The notes under the pieces were generated by a model. That model searched no databases and was not told the origin of the DNA. It saw nothing but the letters and a program-made list of their open reading frames with translations. Below are positions 28,286 through 35,878 of a stretch of 64,000 nucleotides of DNA, in pieces. This DNA is from Opitutales bacterium. Its GTDB lineage: Bacteria > Verrucomicrobiota > Verrucomicrobiia > Opitutales > Oceanipulchritudinaceae. The stretch's first letter is position 1. Each line of letters opens with the position of its first letter. The DNA is taken from positions 23,440 through 87,439 of the forward strand of contig JAFGCZ010000005.1 in assembly GCA_016932335.1 (NCBI GenBank), written 5' to 3'. The position numbers and the translations under genes were made by a program.

Positions 28286-29512
28286 TCAGACAGCACAGCA
28301 AAGACACTCATTGTCTTTGCAAACATCCACACCATACCACCTCATAATACTATTGCGATTATAAAATGCCTTCATGGGTAACCACTTCTCATAGATCAAC
28401 TCTCTTCGGTTGGCCCAAATATAAAAAGGCATTGATAAATCCTCCTCCAAAGAAGACATAGGCAGCTCAGTAGTTCTACTCAGCTCAACCAGAGCCAGTT
28501 TTACCGACATCTGCACGATGGGGAGAATGTCTACACTTAGACCAGCCTGTATACGGGCGCCGATATCAGTATTACTCATGTATGCTGGAGCATCCCTTCG
28601 CGACTGGACTTCTGTGGAGATCTCATCAGCATTTCCGTAAAGCCCCTGACCAAATAAACAGGCCAGACACGGACCTCCCGGACGATAGCAAAAAACATCC
28701 CCTCCGGCGGCACGCGTAATCGCCCTGGAAAAAATAGCCGGTGTAGATTGTCGAACAACCAACTGGTTTGTATTGAGCCGTGAACGTTTCTCATCGGTCA
28801 CACATACAACCAAATCAGACTGCTCAATCTGCGCTTCCAACTCGCCAAGATGCTCATTTACATCAAAAGGAAAGGCATTCACTATAATGGAAGGATTTTT
28901 CCGAAGTACAAGCTCTCTTACGGCATCTACCTTTAAACGTCCAAGGTCATTAATTCCACAGGGATGACGGTTGATATTTTCGGGCTCAATTCTGTCAGGG
29001 TCAAACAAAGCCAGATGCCCTACCCCGCTTTTTGTCAATTCCAAGGCAATGGGCGCACCAAAGCTGCCTAATCCAATAATGCAGACGCTTTTACGTGCAA
29101 GCGAATCCACCTCAATCAAGCCTCGACTTCTGGAATGGAAATCACCTTTTTTTTTGACTGAAACAACTTCCGCCCGAACAAAGCAATCAGCGCGGTCCCG
29201 GTAATAGCAAACAGCAGAAGAATCATCAGCCCCCAGCACCAAGAGAACAAATTCCACATCATTGCCCAACGGCATTTTTTGGCAGAACTGTCGAAAATTT
29301 TCACCCTCGTCCATTACCATGGAATCCGGTGATACAAGCAACAATCCCTTAGCCTGTTCTGCATAAGGTGAAACCGGAGTCGGGTTCAAATAAAAATGAG
29401 CAACCGATTCTGCTCTAAACACATACACAACAGCACAGGCTTGAAGTAATTCTTTTTTCCCTGACTCCCGCAAAAAAGAGCGGAGCTGCTCTTCATAAAA
29501 ATAAACACGCAT
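28286..29512 (-). CDS. E1/ThiF-like ubiquitin-like protein activating enzyme
   Basis: A 408-residue protein with a ThiF/MoeB/E1 adenylation domain from about residue 128. It has the G-L-G-S-F-G nucleotide loop (147-152), D171 and D173, N181-R182, K194, and V-T-D-x2-R-x-R-x-N (239-247). Two CxxC pairs (C282/C285 and C403/C406) fit the structural zinc site. The first 125 residues are a separate domain whose pattern loosely follows the JAB protein but lacks metal ligands. A transfer cysteine is not certain: C185, C237, C275 and C398 are candidates. Its placement after JAB, E2 and a small protein is the layout of bacterial ubiquitin-like systems (compare Bil and CBASS Cap2/Cap3). ThiF or MoeB housekeeping roles are less likely because no thiamine or molybdopterin gene is nearby. 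Confidence 0.85.
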   Translation of the reverse strand: MRVYFYEEQLRSFLRESGKKELLQACAVVYVFRAESVAHFYLNPTPVSPYAEQAKGLLLVSPDSMVMDEGENFRQFCQKMPLGNDVEFVLLVLGADDSSAVCYYRDRADCFVRAEVVSVKKKGDFHSRSRGLIEVDSLARKSVCIIGLGSFGAPIALELTKSGVGHLALFDPDRIEPENINRHPCGINDLGRLKVDAVRELVLRKNPSIIVNAFPFDVNEHLGELEAQIEQSDLVVCVTDEKRSRLNTNQLVVRQSTPAIFSRAITRAAGGDVFCYRPGGPCLACLFGQGLYGNADEISTEVQSRRDAPAYMSNTDIGARIQAGLSVDILPIVQMSVKLALVELSRTTELPMSSLEEDLSMPFYIWANRRELIYEKWLPMKAFYNRNSIMRWYGVDVCKDNECLCCAV

Positions 29513-29520
29513 AGAAGACC

Positions 29521-29709
29521 TTAGAGTGCGGCAAAACCATCTGTGGCAATTTGATCCACCGTTGTGGCATCCGGATTCATGGGAAGATCGTTGCGACGGA
29601 CGACCAATTCTCCGGTTTCCGGATCGAATTCGAGGCGATTCATAGTAACTTCGCCTTTATTCCTAACAACTAATTCCTTTCCGATTTTATTTGTATCGTT
29701 CTCCGACAT
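29521..29709 (-). CDS. 62-residue small protein of the E1-E2-JAB cassette, candidate modifier or tag
   Basis: Unrecognised small acidic protein in the place where ubiquitin-like modifiers usually stand, between E2 and E1. The ATG at 29709 is the only in-frame ATG near the E2 stop (29711); a TTG at 29721 is an alternative. Residues 25-38 contain R-L-E-F-D-P-E-T-G-E-L-V-V-R, shared with the HEAT protein N-terminus. A complete beta-grasp fold is not obvious and would be unusually short. The C-terminus is T-D-G-F-A-A-L, not Gly-Gly; trimming by the JAB peptidase after the single Gly is conceivable but speculative. It could instead be a recruitment peptide. Confidence 0.65.
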   Translation of the reverse strand: MSENDTNKIGKELVVRNKGEVTMNRLEFDPETGELVVRRNDLPMNPDATTVDQIATDGFAAL

Positions 29710-29710
29710 A

Positions 29711-30139
29711 TCATACTCCAAGGTATTCAGTTAAGGGACGCCCCGTGGTGAGGTGATTTTCATACGCTTCCAACCAAATCAGGCATTTTAAAGCCACTTT
29801 GTAGAGCGTTACATTGGGATGCCAGTTTTCCAGTTTATAATGGCAAAGTTGCAGGACTCCAGCCTGTGGCGCCAGAGTATGCATCGCATGGGACGGTGAG
29901 ATATCGGCCAGAAGCTCCCCTCGATAGGTTCTCAATGTGTCAGGATAGTTCAGCAACACTATAGGCACTGATGCCGGATAATCCCGGGGAATTCTGATTT
30001 CGATACGGTAAACCTTACCAGCACTGGTTTTCATCCCCATATCCAACGATAGCTCCTGGCCCTTTTTTTTAAATAAAAAACGCCCCGGGAAGTTTCGTTG
30101 CAAAATAGCGTACTCGATATTGTAGCGTTGCTTATCCAT
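29711..30139 (-). CDS. E2-like ubiquitin-conjugating fold protein
   Basis: A 142-residue protein with the E2 pattern. A beta meander ends in I-R-I-P-R-D-Y-P-A-S-V-P-I-V (48-61), the counterpart of the eukaryotic Y-P-x-x-P-P motif. H87 and candidate catalytic C99 (L-Q-L-C-H-Y) follow. Then comes W-H-P-N-V-T-L (106-112) and a C-terminal helix (I-W-L-E-A-Y). This H-x(11)-C-x(6)-W-x-P layout is that of bacterial E2 families paired with E1 and JAB. It would take a modifier from the E1 as a thioester. It overlaps the JAB stop by 8 bases, so the genes are translationally coupled. Confidence 0.82.
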   Translation of the reverse strand: MDKQRYNIEYAILQRNFPGRFLFKKKGQELSLDMGMKTSAGKVYRIEIRIPRDYPASVPIVLLNYPDTLRTYRGELLADISPSHAMHTLAPQAGVLQLCHYKLENWHPNVTLYKVALKCLIWLEAYENHLTTGRPLTEYLGV

Positions 30140-30938
30140 GAGGAGGGATTTTTATATCGCAGAAATGAGCGTTTGGATCAACCCAGTAATAGGGTTCATC
30201 CGGAAAATGAGATGGTATCACCAAATTGCTCCTTTTATCATCTTTGCTGCAAACAAAAACAATTTGCTTAAATTGGTTCTGTTGCATTACCACGGTATCG
30301 CACTGCAAAGACAAAGAATCATATACTTGCTGCAACCACGTTCGACCATCAGAGCCGGATAATAGATCAGAAACTGAGGCCAGTTCTTCCGGTGTTCTTT
30401 TATGTTCAGGAGGACAACAAAGAGGTAACTTAGCCCTCTCTTCTGTCCGGCATGAAAATGGAGAATTTCCCGCTAGAACAGTCCAATGCAGACCATTTCG
30501 TAAATCAGGCTCTCTATAAAGGAATGAATGCAAAGCCGGAACAAACAATTCATCCAAAGTAGCAATCAGTAAACAAAAACGAGAAAGACCATACTTACTC
30601 ATTGCAGAATAAATAGTTCTATCATCGTGATTACTTGGCAAAGAAAGCCCCAGACAATGGTGAGAATGCCATTGTCCGATATGTTGGAGTCCATGTGCTT
30701 GCTGGAGACGCAGGCCTTCTTCCGAAAGAAAGGCGACATCCTGATAAAAACTGGTGCGATCGGCCCGAGCATTTTCACCGGGACCAATCACACGTTGAAC
30801 TACAGGACATCCCTGATGCGTCCATAACCCAAAGCAATCGCCGCCAGTTTCTTTGTCCGGAAACTGGACAACCTGCTGCGAGATAGCACACAGCTCGCTC
30901 TCGTAAATGTATATTCTGTCAGGAATATAGGTGGGCAT
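30132..30938 (-). CDS. JAB/MPN (JAMM) metalloprotease, DUB-like
   Basis: A 268-residue protein. The N-terminal JAB domain has E30 (K-E-T-G-G), H91-S-H93-H94, S102 and D105, the zinc-binding JAMM set. The His-to-Ser/Asp spacing is one residue longer than the classical H-x-H-x7-S-x2-D, or H94 may replace H93. In bacterial ubiquitin-like systems this enzyme matures the modifier or removes it from targets. The last 100 residues form another domain ending in P-S-H-F-P-D-E-P-Y-Y-W-V-D-P, faintly like the E2/RWD strand-loop. It starts 15 bases after gspE and overlaps the E2 start. Confidence 0.85.
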   Translation of the reverse strand: MPTYIPDRIYIYESELCAISQQVVQFPDKETGGDCFGLWTHQGCPVVQRVIGPGENARADRTSFYQDVAFLSEEGLRLQQAHGLQHIGQWHSHHCLGLSLPSNHDDRTIYSAMSKYGLSRFCLLIATLDELFVPALHSFLYREPDLRNGLHWTVLAGNSPFSCRTEERAKLPLCCPPEHKRTPEELASVSDLLSGSDGRTWLQQVYDSLSLQCDTVVMQQNQFKQIVFVCSKDDKRSNLVIPSHFPDEPYYWVDPNAHFCDIKIPPHG

Positions 30939-30953
30939 ATGCCGCCCGTTCTA

Positions 30954-32738
30954 TTAGTGTCCGTGGTTATCGGAAAGAACTTCTTCCAGCGTTGCCGCAT
31001 TGCGGATAAAGTCCAGATCCTCAAGGTCTGGTGGTACGGTGGCCAGCGCTTCAACCATAGTCGAAAGCCCCTCACGCACCTTCAACATAGAGTCCTGGTG
31101 TAAAGTCCTCATTCCATTCCGGATAGCAATACGCTTTAGCTTGGCAGCTTCCATACCGCTGTTGATTCCCTTGATGAGGTCCTCACTGATGGCCATCAAC
31201 TCATGGATACCAACACGCCCTTTGTAGCCTGTTCCATTACATACCGGACATCCATCGTCACATGCACGGTAAACTTCGCCCGTCCATCCGATGGCGCGCT
31301 GCATCAACTCCGCCTCTCTGCCTTCGATTACATATTTTTGTTTACAGCTCTTACATACACGGCGCATCAGACGCTGAGCACAGATACAAACCAAAGAAGC
31401 AGAAATCATAAACGGCTCAATTTCCATTTCCGTAAGTCGGGAAATAGTGGATGGAGCATCATTTGTGTGCAACGTACTGAAGAGCATGTGACCTGTAAGC
31501 GCCGCTTCAACCGCAATTTGAGCCGTTTCAGTATCTCGAATTTCCCCCACCAGAATAATATCAGGGTCCTGACGAAGAAAAGCACGCAGTGCCGAGGCAA
31601 AGGTAAGACCGATTTTTCGATGCATTTGCATCTGACAAAGGCCCGGAAGCGTATATTCAATAGGATCTTCAGCAGTTCTGATAACAGTATCCGGATCATT
31701 GATTTCGTTCAATGCGGAATAAAGAGTCATGGACTTACCGGAACCGGTAGGACCACAGTGCAGTACCATCCCATAAGGACGCGTAATCAGAGAACGATAA
31801 AGCGATAGATTTTCTTCGGAAAAACCAAGAGCAGTCAACGGCAGCGTCGATTTCTGTTTATCTAGGATACGCATAACAACGCCTTCCCCATGGTTCAGTG
31901 GGGCGGTTGAGACACGAAGGTCAAGATCCAGACCTTTTCGATTGAACTGCTTATAGACAATACGTCCGTCCTGAGGTAACCGTTTTTCCGCAATATCCAA
32001 ATTTGACATAACCTTCAGGCGGGCAATCAGCGTTGCACAAATTTTGGGTGTGATGTGCAGCTTTTCACGACAAACGCCGTCAATACGCACGCGTACGCGG
32101 GCAGCATTTTCAAATGGCTCAATGTGGATATCACTCCCTCCTGAAAAATAGGCATCTTCAATTATTCTGTTAGCCAACTGTACGATGGGAGCAGAGTCTT
32201 CTTCAATATCTGTCTCATCAATATCAGTCTTATTAGAATCATCTCCAGAGTCTTCCCCAAAGGCGGCAACTACATCTGAAAAGTCCTCCGAATGCATCTG
32301 CTGCTTATCTTCCTTAAGAAGATCATCAAGAACTGATTTATCAGCCAAAAGAGGTTTAATTTTCAACCCAGTCAGCTCATGCACTCTGGAGGTTATGCTG
32401 AGATTGAACGGGTCGGCCAATGCCAGCACGATATGGTCTCCCAGTTTGCAAATAGGGAGCACTTTATGCTCACGGCAAAAATCGACATCCAAATACTCGT
32501 GAGTGCGTTCAGTTCGCAAAAAACTTTTTGCATTGAAAGGAACAAAATCGAATGCGCGGCACTTCGCCATCAGGATATCAAATGGGCGAATTTTGTATTC
32601 GCGCATGAGCAGATTTTCCAGCTCATCCCCCGACATTTCATCAGGACTGCTGATCAATACCTGAACCTGATCAGTGGAGAGCTTGCTGCGATCCTGAAGC
32701 GCTTGAATAATGGTTTTTTGAAGTCTTGCCAGAGCCAT
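30954..32738 (-). CDS. GspE/PilB-family secretion or pilus assembly ATPase
   Basis: A 594-residue type II secretion / type IV pilus extension ATPase. The N-terminal MshEN-type domain is followed by an acidic linker (about 145-182). The ATPase core has Walker A G-P-T-G-S-G-K-S (about 329-336), Walker B I-L-V-G-E-I-R-D and the His box S-T-L-H-T-N-D. A four-cysteine zinc motif (C462, C465, C497, C500) is typical of GspE/PilB. A C-terminal tail of about 30 residues extends past the usual end. The ATG at 32738 stands one base after the upstream stop; a GTG at 32747 is an alternative. No other T2SS or pilin gene flanks it; instead it leads into the JAB-E2-E1 cassette. Confidence 0.88.
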   Translation of the reverse strand: MALARLQKTIIQALQDRSKLSTDQVQVLISSPDEMSGDELENLLMREYKIRPFDILMAKCRAFDFVPFNAKSFLRTERTHEYLDVDFCREHKVLPICKLGDHIVLALADPFNLSITSRVHELTGLKIKPLLADKSVLDDLLKEDKQQMHSEDFSDVVAAFGEDSGDDSNKTDIDETDIEEDSAPIVQLANRIIEDAYFSGGSDIHIEPFENAARVRVRIDGVCREKLHITPKICATLIARLKVMSNLDIAEKRLPQDGRIVYKQFNRKGLDLDLRVSTAPLNHGEGVVMRILDKQKSTLPLTALGFSEENLSLYRSLITRPYGMVLHCGPTGSGKSMTLYSALNEINDPDTVIRTAEDPIEYTLPGLCQMQMHRKIGLTFASALRAFLRQDPDIILVGEIRDTETAQIAVEAALTGHMLFSTLHTNDAPSTISRLTEMEIEPFMISASLVCICAQRLMRRVCKSCKQKYVIEGREAELMQRAIGWTGEVYRACDDGCPVCNGTGYKGRVGIHELMAISEDLIKGINSGMEAAKLKRIAIRNGMRTLHQDSMLKVREGLSTMVEALATVPPDLEDLDFIRNAATLEEVLSDNHGH

Positions 32739-32739
32739 A

Positions 32740-33243
32740 TCAGGCACCCTCCTTTACACTGGATTCAAGTTGTTCAAAAAGCAGCTCCAAATCACTGAGC
32801 GGGCTGAGATTCCAAACAATATCGGAACCGACCCTCTCTTCCCAATATTCACGAACAAAAGGGCTCAGGTAGTAGGCGGTTGAAAGAAAAGGCACACCAC
32901 AAACACTCTCGGCCGGGACGGTCCAAGTGGCCAACATTTCCTGAACAGAAAACTCACTCATATAGGCCGGATCAATCTTGTAAGCTGGAAGATTCAGCGC
33001 GCCGATATCGAATGAGTCCAACTGATAGCTCAGCAATGCATCCTCACTTAAGCTCTGCTCTTCAAAACAAAGAATTTTTAACAGCGATAACCGGGCCTGG
33101 GTTTTATCTCTACGTCGCTCGAGATATCTTGCATTGGCTGATTCCAGTTGTTGCAGTGTGATCAAACCGCGGTCAACCAGCTGCATTCCCAGAAAGCGGT
33201 TCGCCTTAAGGCTCACACTCCCCATGTTACGTTCTATGCTCAT
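32740..33243 (-). CDS. Stand-alone MshEN/GspE N-terminal-like protein
   Basis: A 167-residue protein. Its segment [20 protein letters not shown] (about 18-37) matches the opening of MshEN/GspE N-terminal domains. The rest ([10 protein letters not shown] ... [12 protein letters not shown]) could be the second half of that fold. MshEN domains bind cyclic di-GMP or contact the inner-membrane platform. It lies directly before the full GspE-type ATPase, so it may be a regulatory partner or a duplicated N-domain. The family call is moderate. Confidence 0.65.
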   Translation of the reverse strand: MSIERNMGSVSLKANRFLGMQLVDRGLITLQQLESANARYLERRRDKTQARLSLLKILCFEEQSLSEDALLSYQLDSFDIGALNLPAYKIDPAYMSEFSVQEMLATWTVPAESVCGVPFLSTAYYLSPFVREYWEERVGSDIVWNLSPLSDLELLFEQLESSVKEGA

Positions 33244-33281
33244 TTTGAAAGGATCCTTTGGTATAAATGACGGTATGTAGG

Positions 33282-34502
33282 CTACTCGGTAGCCAATAGC
33301 TCCGGGTAGAGGAAATCTTGTTGCTGAAGTGAAGTATCAGGAGAAAGAAGGTTTCGATCAATATCTAAACGCTCTAAAACATCATCCAATTCAGTCGTTC
33401 CCACACGCTGCAAAATATTTTTCTGCTCGGAATGCAGTAAAGAAGTCATGCTTACAGAACCATGCCCCAACTCCATTCGATCCGTTAAGAACCGCGTGAA
33501 ACCACTTATACGCTGAGCGGCATCGCGCCGAGACAAGCGCATCAACACCAATTTTAACTCCCTAAAGTTATCCTTCCATGGATAAGCCAAAAGCTGCTGC
33601 AGCAACTCAGGATCATTAATATGGGCCTCACCACGCAAAAGCTCCGAATCAATCAGGGCTGCAATATCCCCCGCCCTGCTGCGCAGCAAAGGAAACTGCA
33701 GAATGGAAATGGACGCATCGTCAATCTGAGCTTTTTTCTGGAAGCGAAAAATAAGTTTTACGTTACGGGTCTGCCATTTGGAGACAAACTCCTCTGTTAA
33801 CAATGCCGGCAGAGCTCCTATGGACGCATCCAACATTTCAATCAGGATCAGGCGGTCCTTGGTTTGATCAATAATCAACCGAATGTTTTTCAACCAGGAA
33901 AAGAAACCAAGACGTATACAAGGGACATCAAATGAAGCCCATCTCGCAACTTGTTTACAAACAAGATCCATCTCATGACCGTCCTCTGCAAAAACCAGTC
34001 CTATGCCCGAGTTATCCAGTTGCCCCCACAGAGCCTGCAGAAAACGAACCATTGCCGGGCTTTTTCCCAAAAAAACATCTATTTCTCCGGGGAGAGAGAC
34101 CAGTTTGCTTTTTTTCAGAGAAACAGAAGCTTCAGGCTGTTTAGGGGAAATAAAATGGGCCACATGCTTGAGCAGTTGCTCTCGCTGAAAGGGCTTCTCC
34201 AAGGCAAGCGTAACCCCGATATTGGCCACACGCATTAAATCAGGTGTATTCATCAACCCCGAAACGATAATAACAGGCAGAGCAACATTGATTTCTCTTA
34301 CTTTTTGGAGAAATACATCTCCATCCATCTCAGGCATTTTGAAATCGGCAATTACCAACGAATAGTGCTTGCTACGGATTTGCTCCAATGCCTGATGAGG
34401 ATTTGTCGATACCTCAGCATCATATCCTTCTGCAAGCAGAAGCCCCTGTATCATTTCGGCAAAATTTGCTTCGTCATCAAGAACCAGAATGGTGTTGCTC
34501 AT
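33282..34502 (-). CDS. Response regulator with degenerate NtrC-like ATPase domain (second copy)
   Basis: A 406-residue protein. The receiver is intact (D9-D10, D53, K103). The second part follows the sigma-54 activator layout: L-G-K-S-P-A-M-V near the domain start, L-P-L-L-R-S-R-A-G-D-I-A-A-L, and L-L-A-Y-P-W-K-D-N-F-R-E-L-K near its end. However, the Walker A position reads F-A-E-D-G-H-E, with no G-x4-G-K-[ST], and no GAFTGA loop is seen. It should therefore be unable to remodel sigma-54 polymerase and probably acts as a protein-binding output. No clear DNA-binding helix-turn-helix is seen at the C-terminus. It overlaps the upstream regulator by 4 bases. Confidence 0.78.
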   Translation of the reverse strand: MSNTILVLDDEANFAEMIQGLLLAEGYDAEVSTNPHQALEQIRSKHYSLVIADFKMPEMDGDVFLQKVREINVALPVIIVSGLMNTPDLMRVANIGVTLALEKPFQREQLLKHVAHFISPKQPEASVSLKKSKLVSLPGEIDVFLGKSPAMVRFLQALWGQLDNSGIGLVFAEDGHEMDLVCKQVARWASFDVPCIRLGFFSWLKNIRLIIDQTKDRLILIEMLDASIGALPALLTEEFVSKWQTRNVKLIFRFQKKAQIDDASISILQFPLLRSRAGDIAALIDSELLRGEAHINDPELLQQLLAYPWKDNFRELKLVLMRLSRRDAAQRISGFTRFLTDRMELGHGSVSMTSLLHSEQKNILQRVGTTELDDVLERLDIDRNLLSPDTSLQQQDFLYPELLATE

Positions 34503-35794
34503 TGCTCATCCTCCAGAAAACCATTCCATAGCCCAGAGGAGCAGGCCAAAGCCTCTGCTCCAGTGTCAGGATTTCCACTGAGGACCAGAACGGCCTTAAG
34601 AATTTCATCCCGCTTTTCCCTGAGCATATCTTTTAGGGTCCCGGAATTCCCGACCATTTGCACCATAGTTAAGCGACCATCATAGGCTGCCTTGAATGTC
34701 TCCGAATCAATCTCTCCCGGAGAAATCATCTTGCCAATATTGCCTGCCAAATTTTTCAAAGGCAACATTTCCAGTGAATATATACCCGAAACCATCTCCT
34801 GTTCCAGCGAATCAGAGAGTGTGTAGATTTTGTCACCATCCAGAGATGAGTTAAGATACTGCAGGAGAAGAAAAGGGCTCTCTTCTACTATTTCAGTAAG
34901 CGCAGGCACTTTGATCTCGGTGGTTCCAAGGAAGATATACGTATCTTCATCAATAACCTCATCATCCAGCAAGTTGTCCACGCCGCGATCCAACGCAATG
35001 ACACAGCGCAAATCGCAATCAGGAAGCATCTTCTCAACAACAACCTGCTTAACCAAATTCAGCAAATGCATGCTGCTCACATCCACGGCGGAAACTAAAA
35101 TAGTCATTTCCGATTTCCCCTGAGCGGTCACTGTCAAATCTTTAAGAAGTCCGTCAGCATCTTTGTATTCATCAGAAACGACAAAAAGGGAATCTGAGTC
35201 CTTCTCTTCCATCGCCAACAGATCACGACACACCAGCTCATAATCACAATCAGATGAACCGATTAACAACAGGTTTGTCGTAAAATTCTTCTTGGAGAAA
35301 AGTGCCTTGGCAAATTCAATAGAAGCTGCAGTTACACAGGCAAAGGTGGTAAAACGAAACCCGAGAGAATGACTGCTCCCGGCCACGCCGCTTTTTTTCT
35401 TTATGGAAACAAAAAGCCCCTGCTGTTTTTTTTCGATGAGTTGCTGTGTCTTCTTCAGCAACTGAAATACATTGAGAGGTTTGGCAAACACTCCGCCGAC
35501 CCCCGTCTCAATCAGCTCTCTTACCGTGTCACTTTCCAAATGACCTGAAACCATAATAATAGGAAGACCCGGAAGACGCTGAAGCACTTCTTTGGCAAAT
35601 TCCGACCCAGAGGCTCCCGGTAAGCGTTGGTCGGTGACCAACACATCGATAGACTCATCTTTGTTTTGGAATTCCTGAAAGCCCTCCTCCGCAGAAAAGC
35701 AAGAGATCACTTCATACCCGGCCTGACGGTAAACATCCGTCAGGAGCGTATTGAAATCGGAATCATCATCAACAATAAGAACGCGGTTAGACAT
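34499..35794 (-). CDS. Response regulator with degenerate NtrC-like ATPase domain (first copy)
   Basis: A 431-residue protein that opens the nine-gene operon. The receiver is intact (D9-D11, phospho-acceptor D55 in V-T-D-Q-R-L-P-G, K105). The remaining 300 residues keep only a shadow of the NtrC AAA+ domain (I-K-V-P-A-L-T-E-I-V-E-E-S-P-F-L-L-L-Q-Y-L in the place of the I-x-L-P-x-L-R-x-R-x-x-D-I motif), with no Walker A or GAFTGA. It is more diverged than the next gene, with which it shares layout, so the two look like old duplicates. It begins 84 bases after obgE. Confidence 0.72.
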   Translation of the reverse strand: MSNRVLIVDDDSDFNTLLTDVYRQAGYEVISCFSAEEGFQEFQNKDESIDVLVTDQRLPGASGSEFAKEVLQRLPGLPIIMVSGHLESDTVRELIETGVGGVFAKPLNVFQLLKKTQQLIEKKQQGLFVSIKKKSGVAGSSHSLGFRFTTFACVTAASIEFAKALFSKKNFTTNLLLIGSSDCDYELVCRDLLAMEEKDSDSLFVVSDEYKDADGLLKDLTVTAQGKSEMTILVSAVDVSSMHLLNLVKQVVVEKMLPDCDLRCVIALDRGVDNLLDDEVIDEDTYIFLGTTEIKVPALTEIVEESPFLLLQYLNSSLDGDKIYTLSDSLEQEMVSGIYSLEMLPLKNLAGNIGKMISPGEIDSETFKAAYDGRLTMVQMVGNSGTLKDMLREKRDEILKAVLVLSGNPDTGAEALACSSGLWNGFLEDEQ

Positions 35795-35878
35795 ATCAAA
35801 AGGATATATCGGTGGGATAGTCGGAAAATTGTATGAAAAGAATACCTCATCATGCGGAAAAAAACTCTAAAGACAAAC

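Noticed and set aside
28286..29512. MoeB/ThiF housekeeping sulfur-carrier activation
   Set aside because: No thiamine or molybdopterin genes adjoin; the extra N-terminal domain and coupling with E2 and JAB argue for a conjugation role, although the adenylation domain alone cannot exclude it.
28286..30938. Classical Bil or CBASS defence operon
   Set aside because: No CD-NTase, effector or recognisable beta-grasp modifier is present, and the genes are embedded behind a GspE-type ATPase; a defence role stays possible but the layout does not match.
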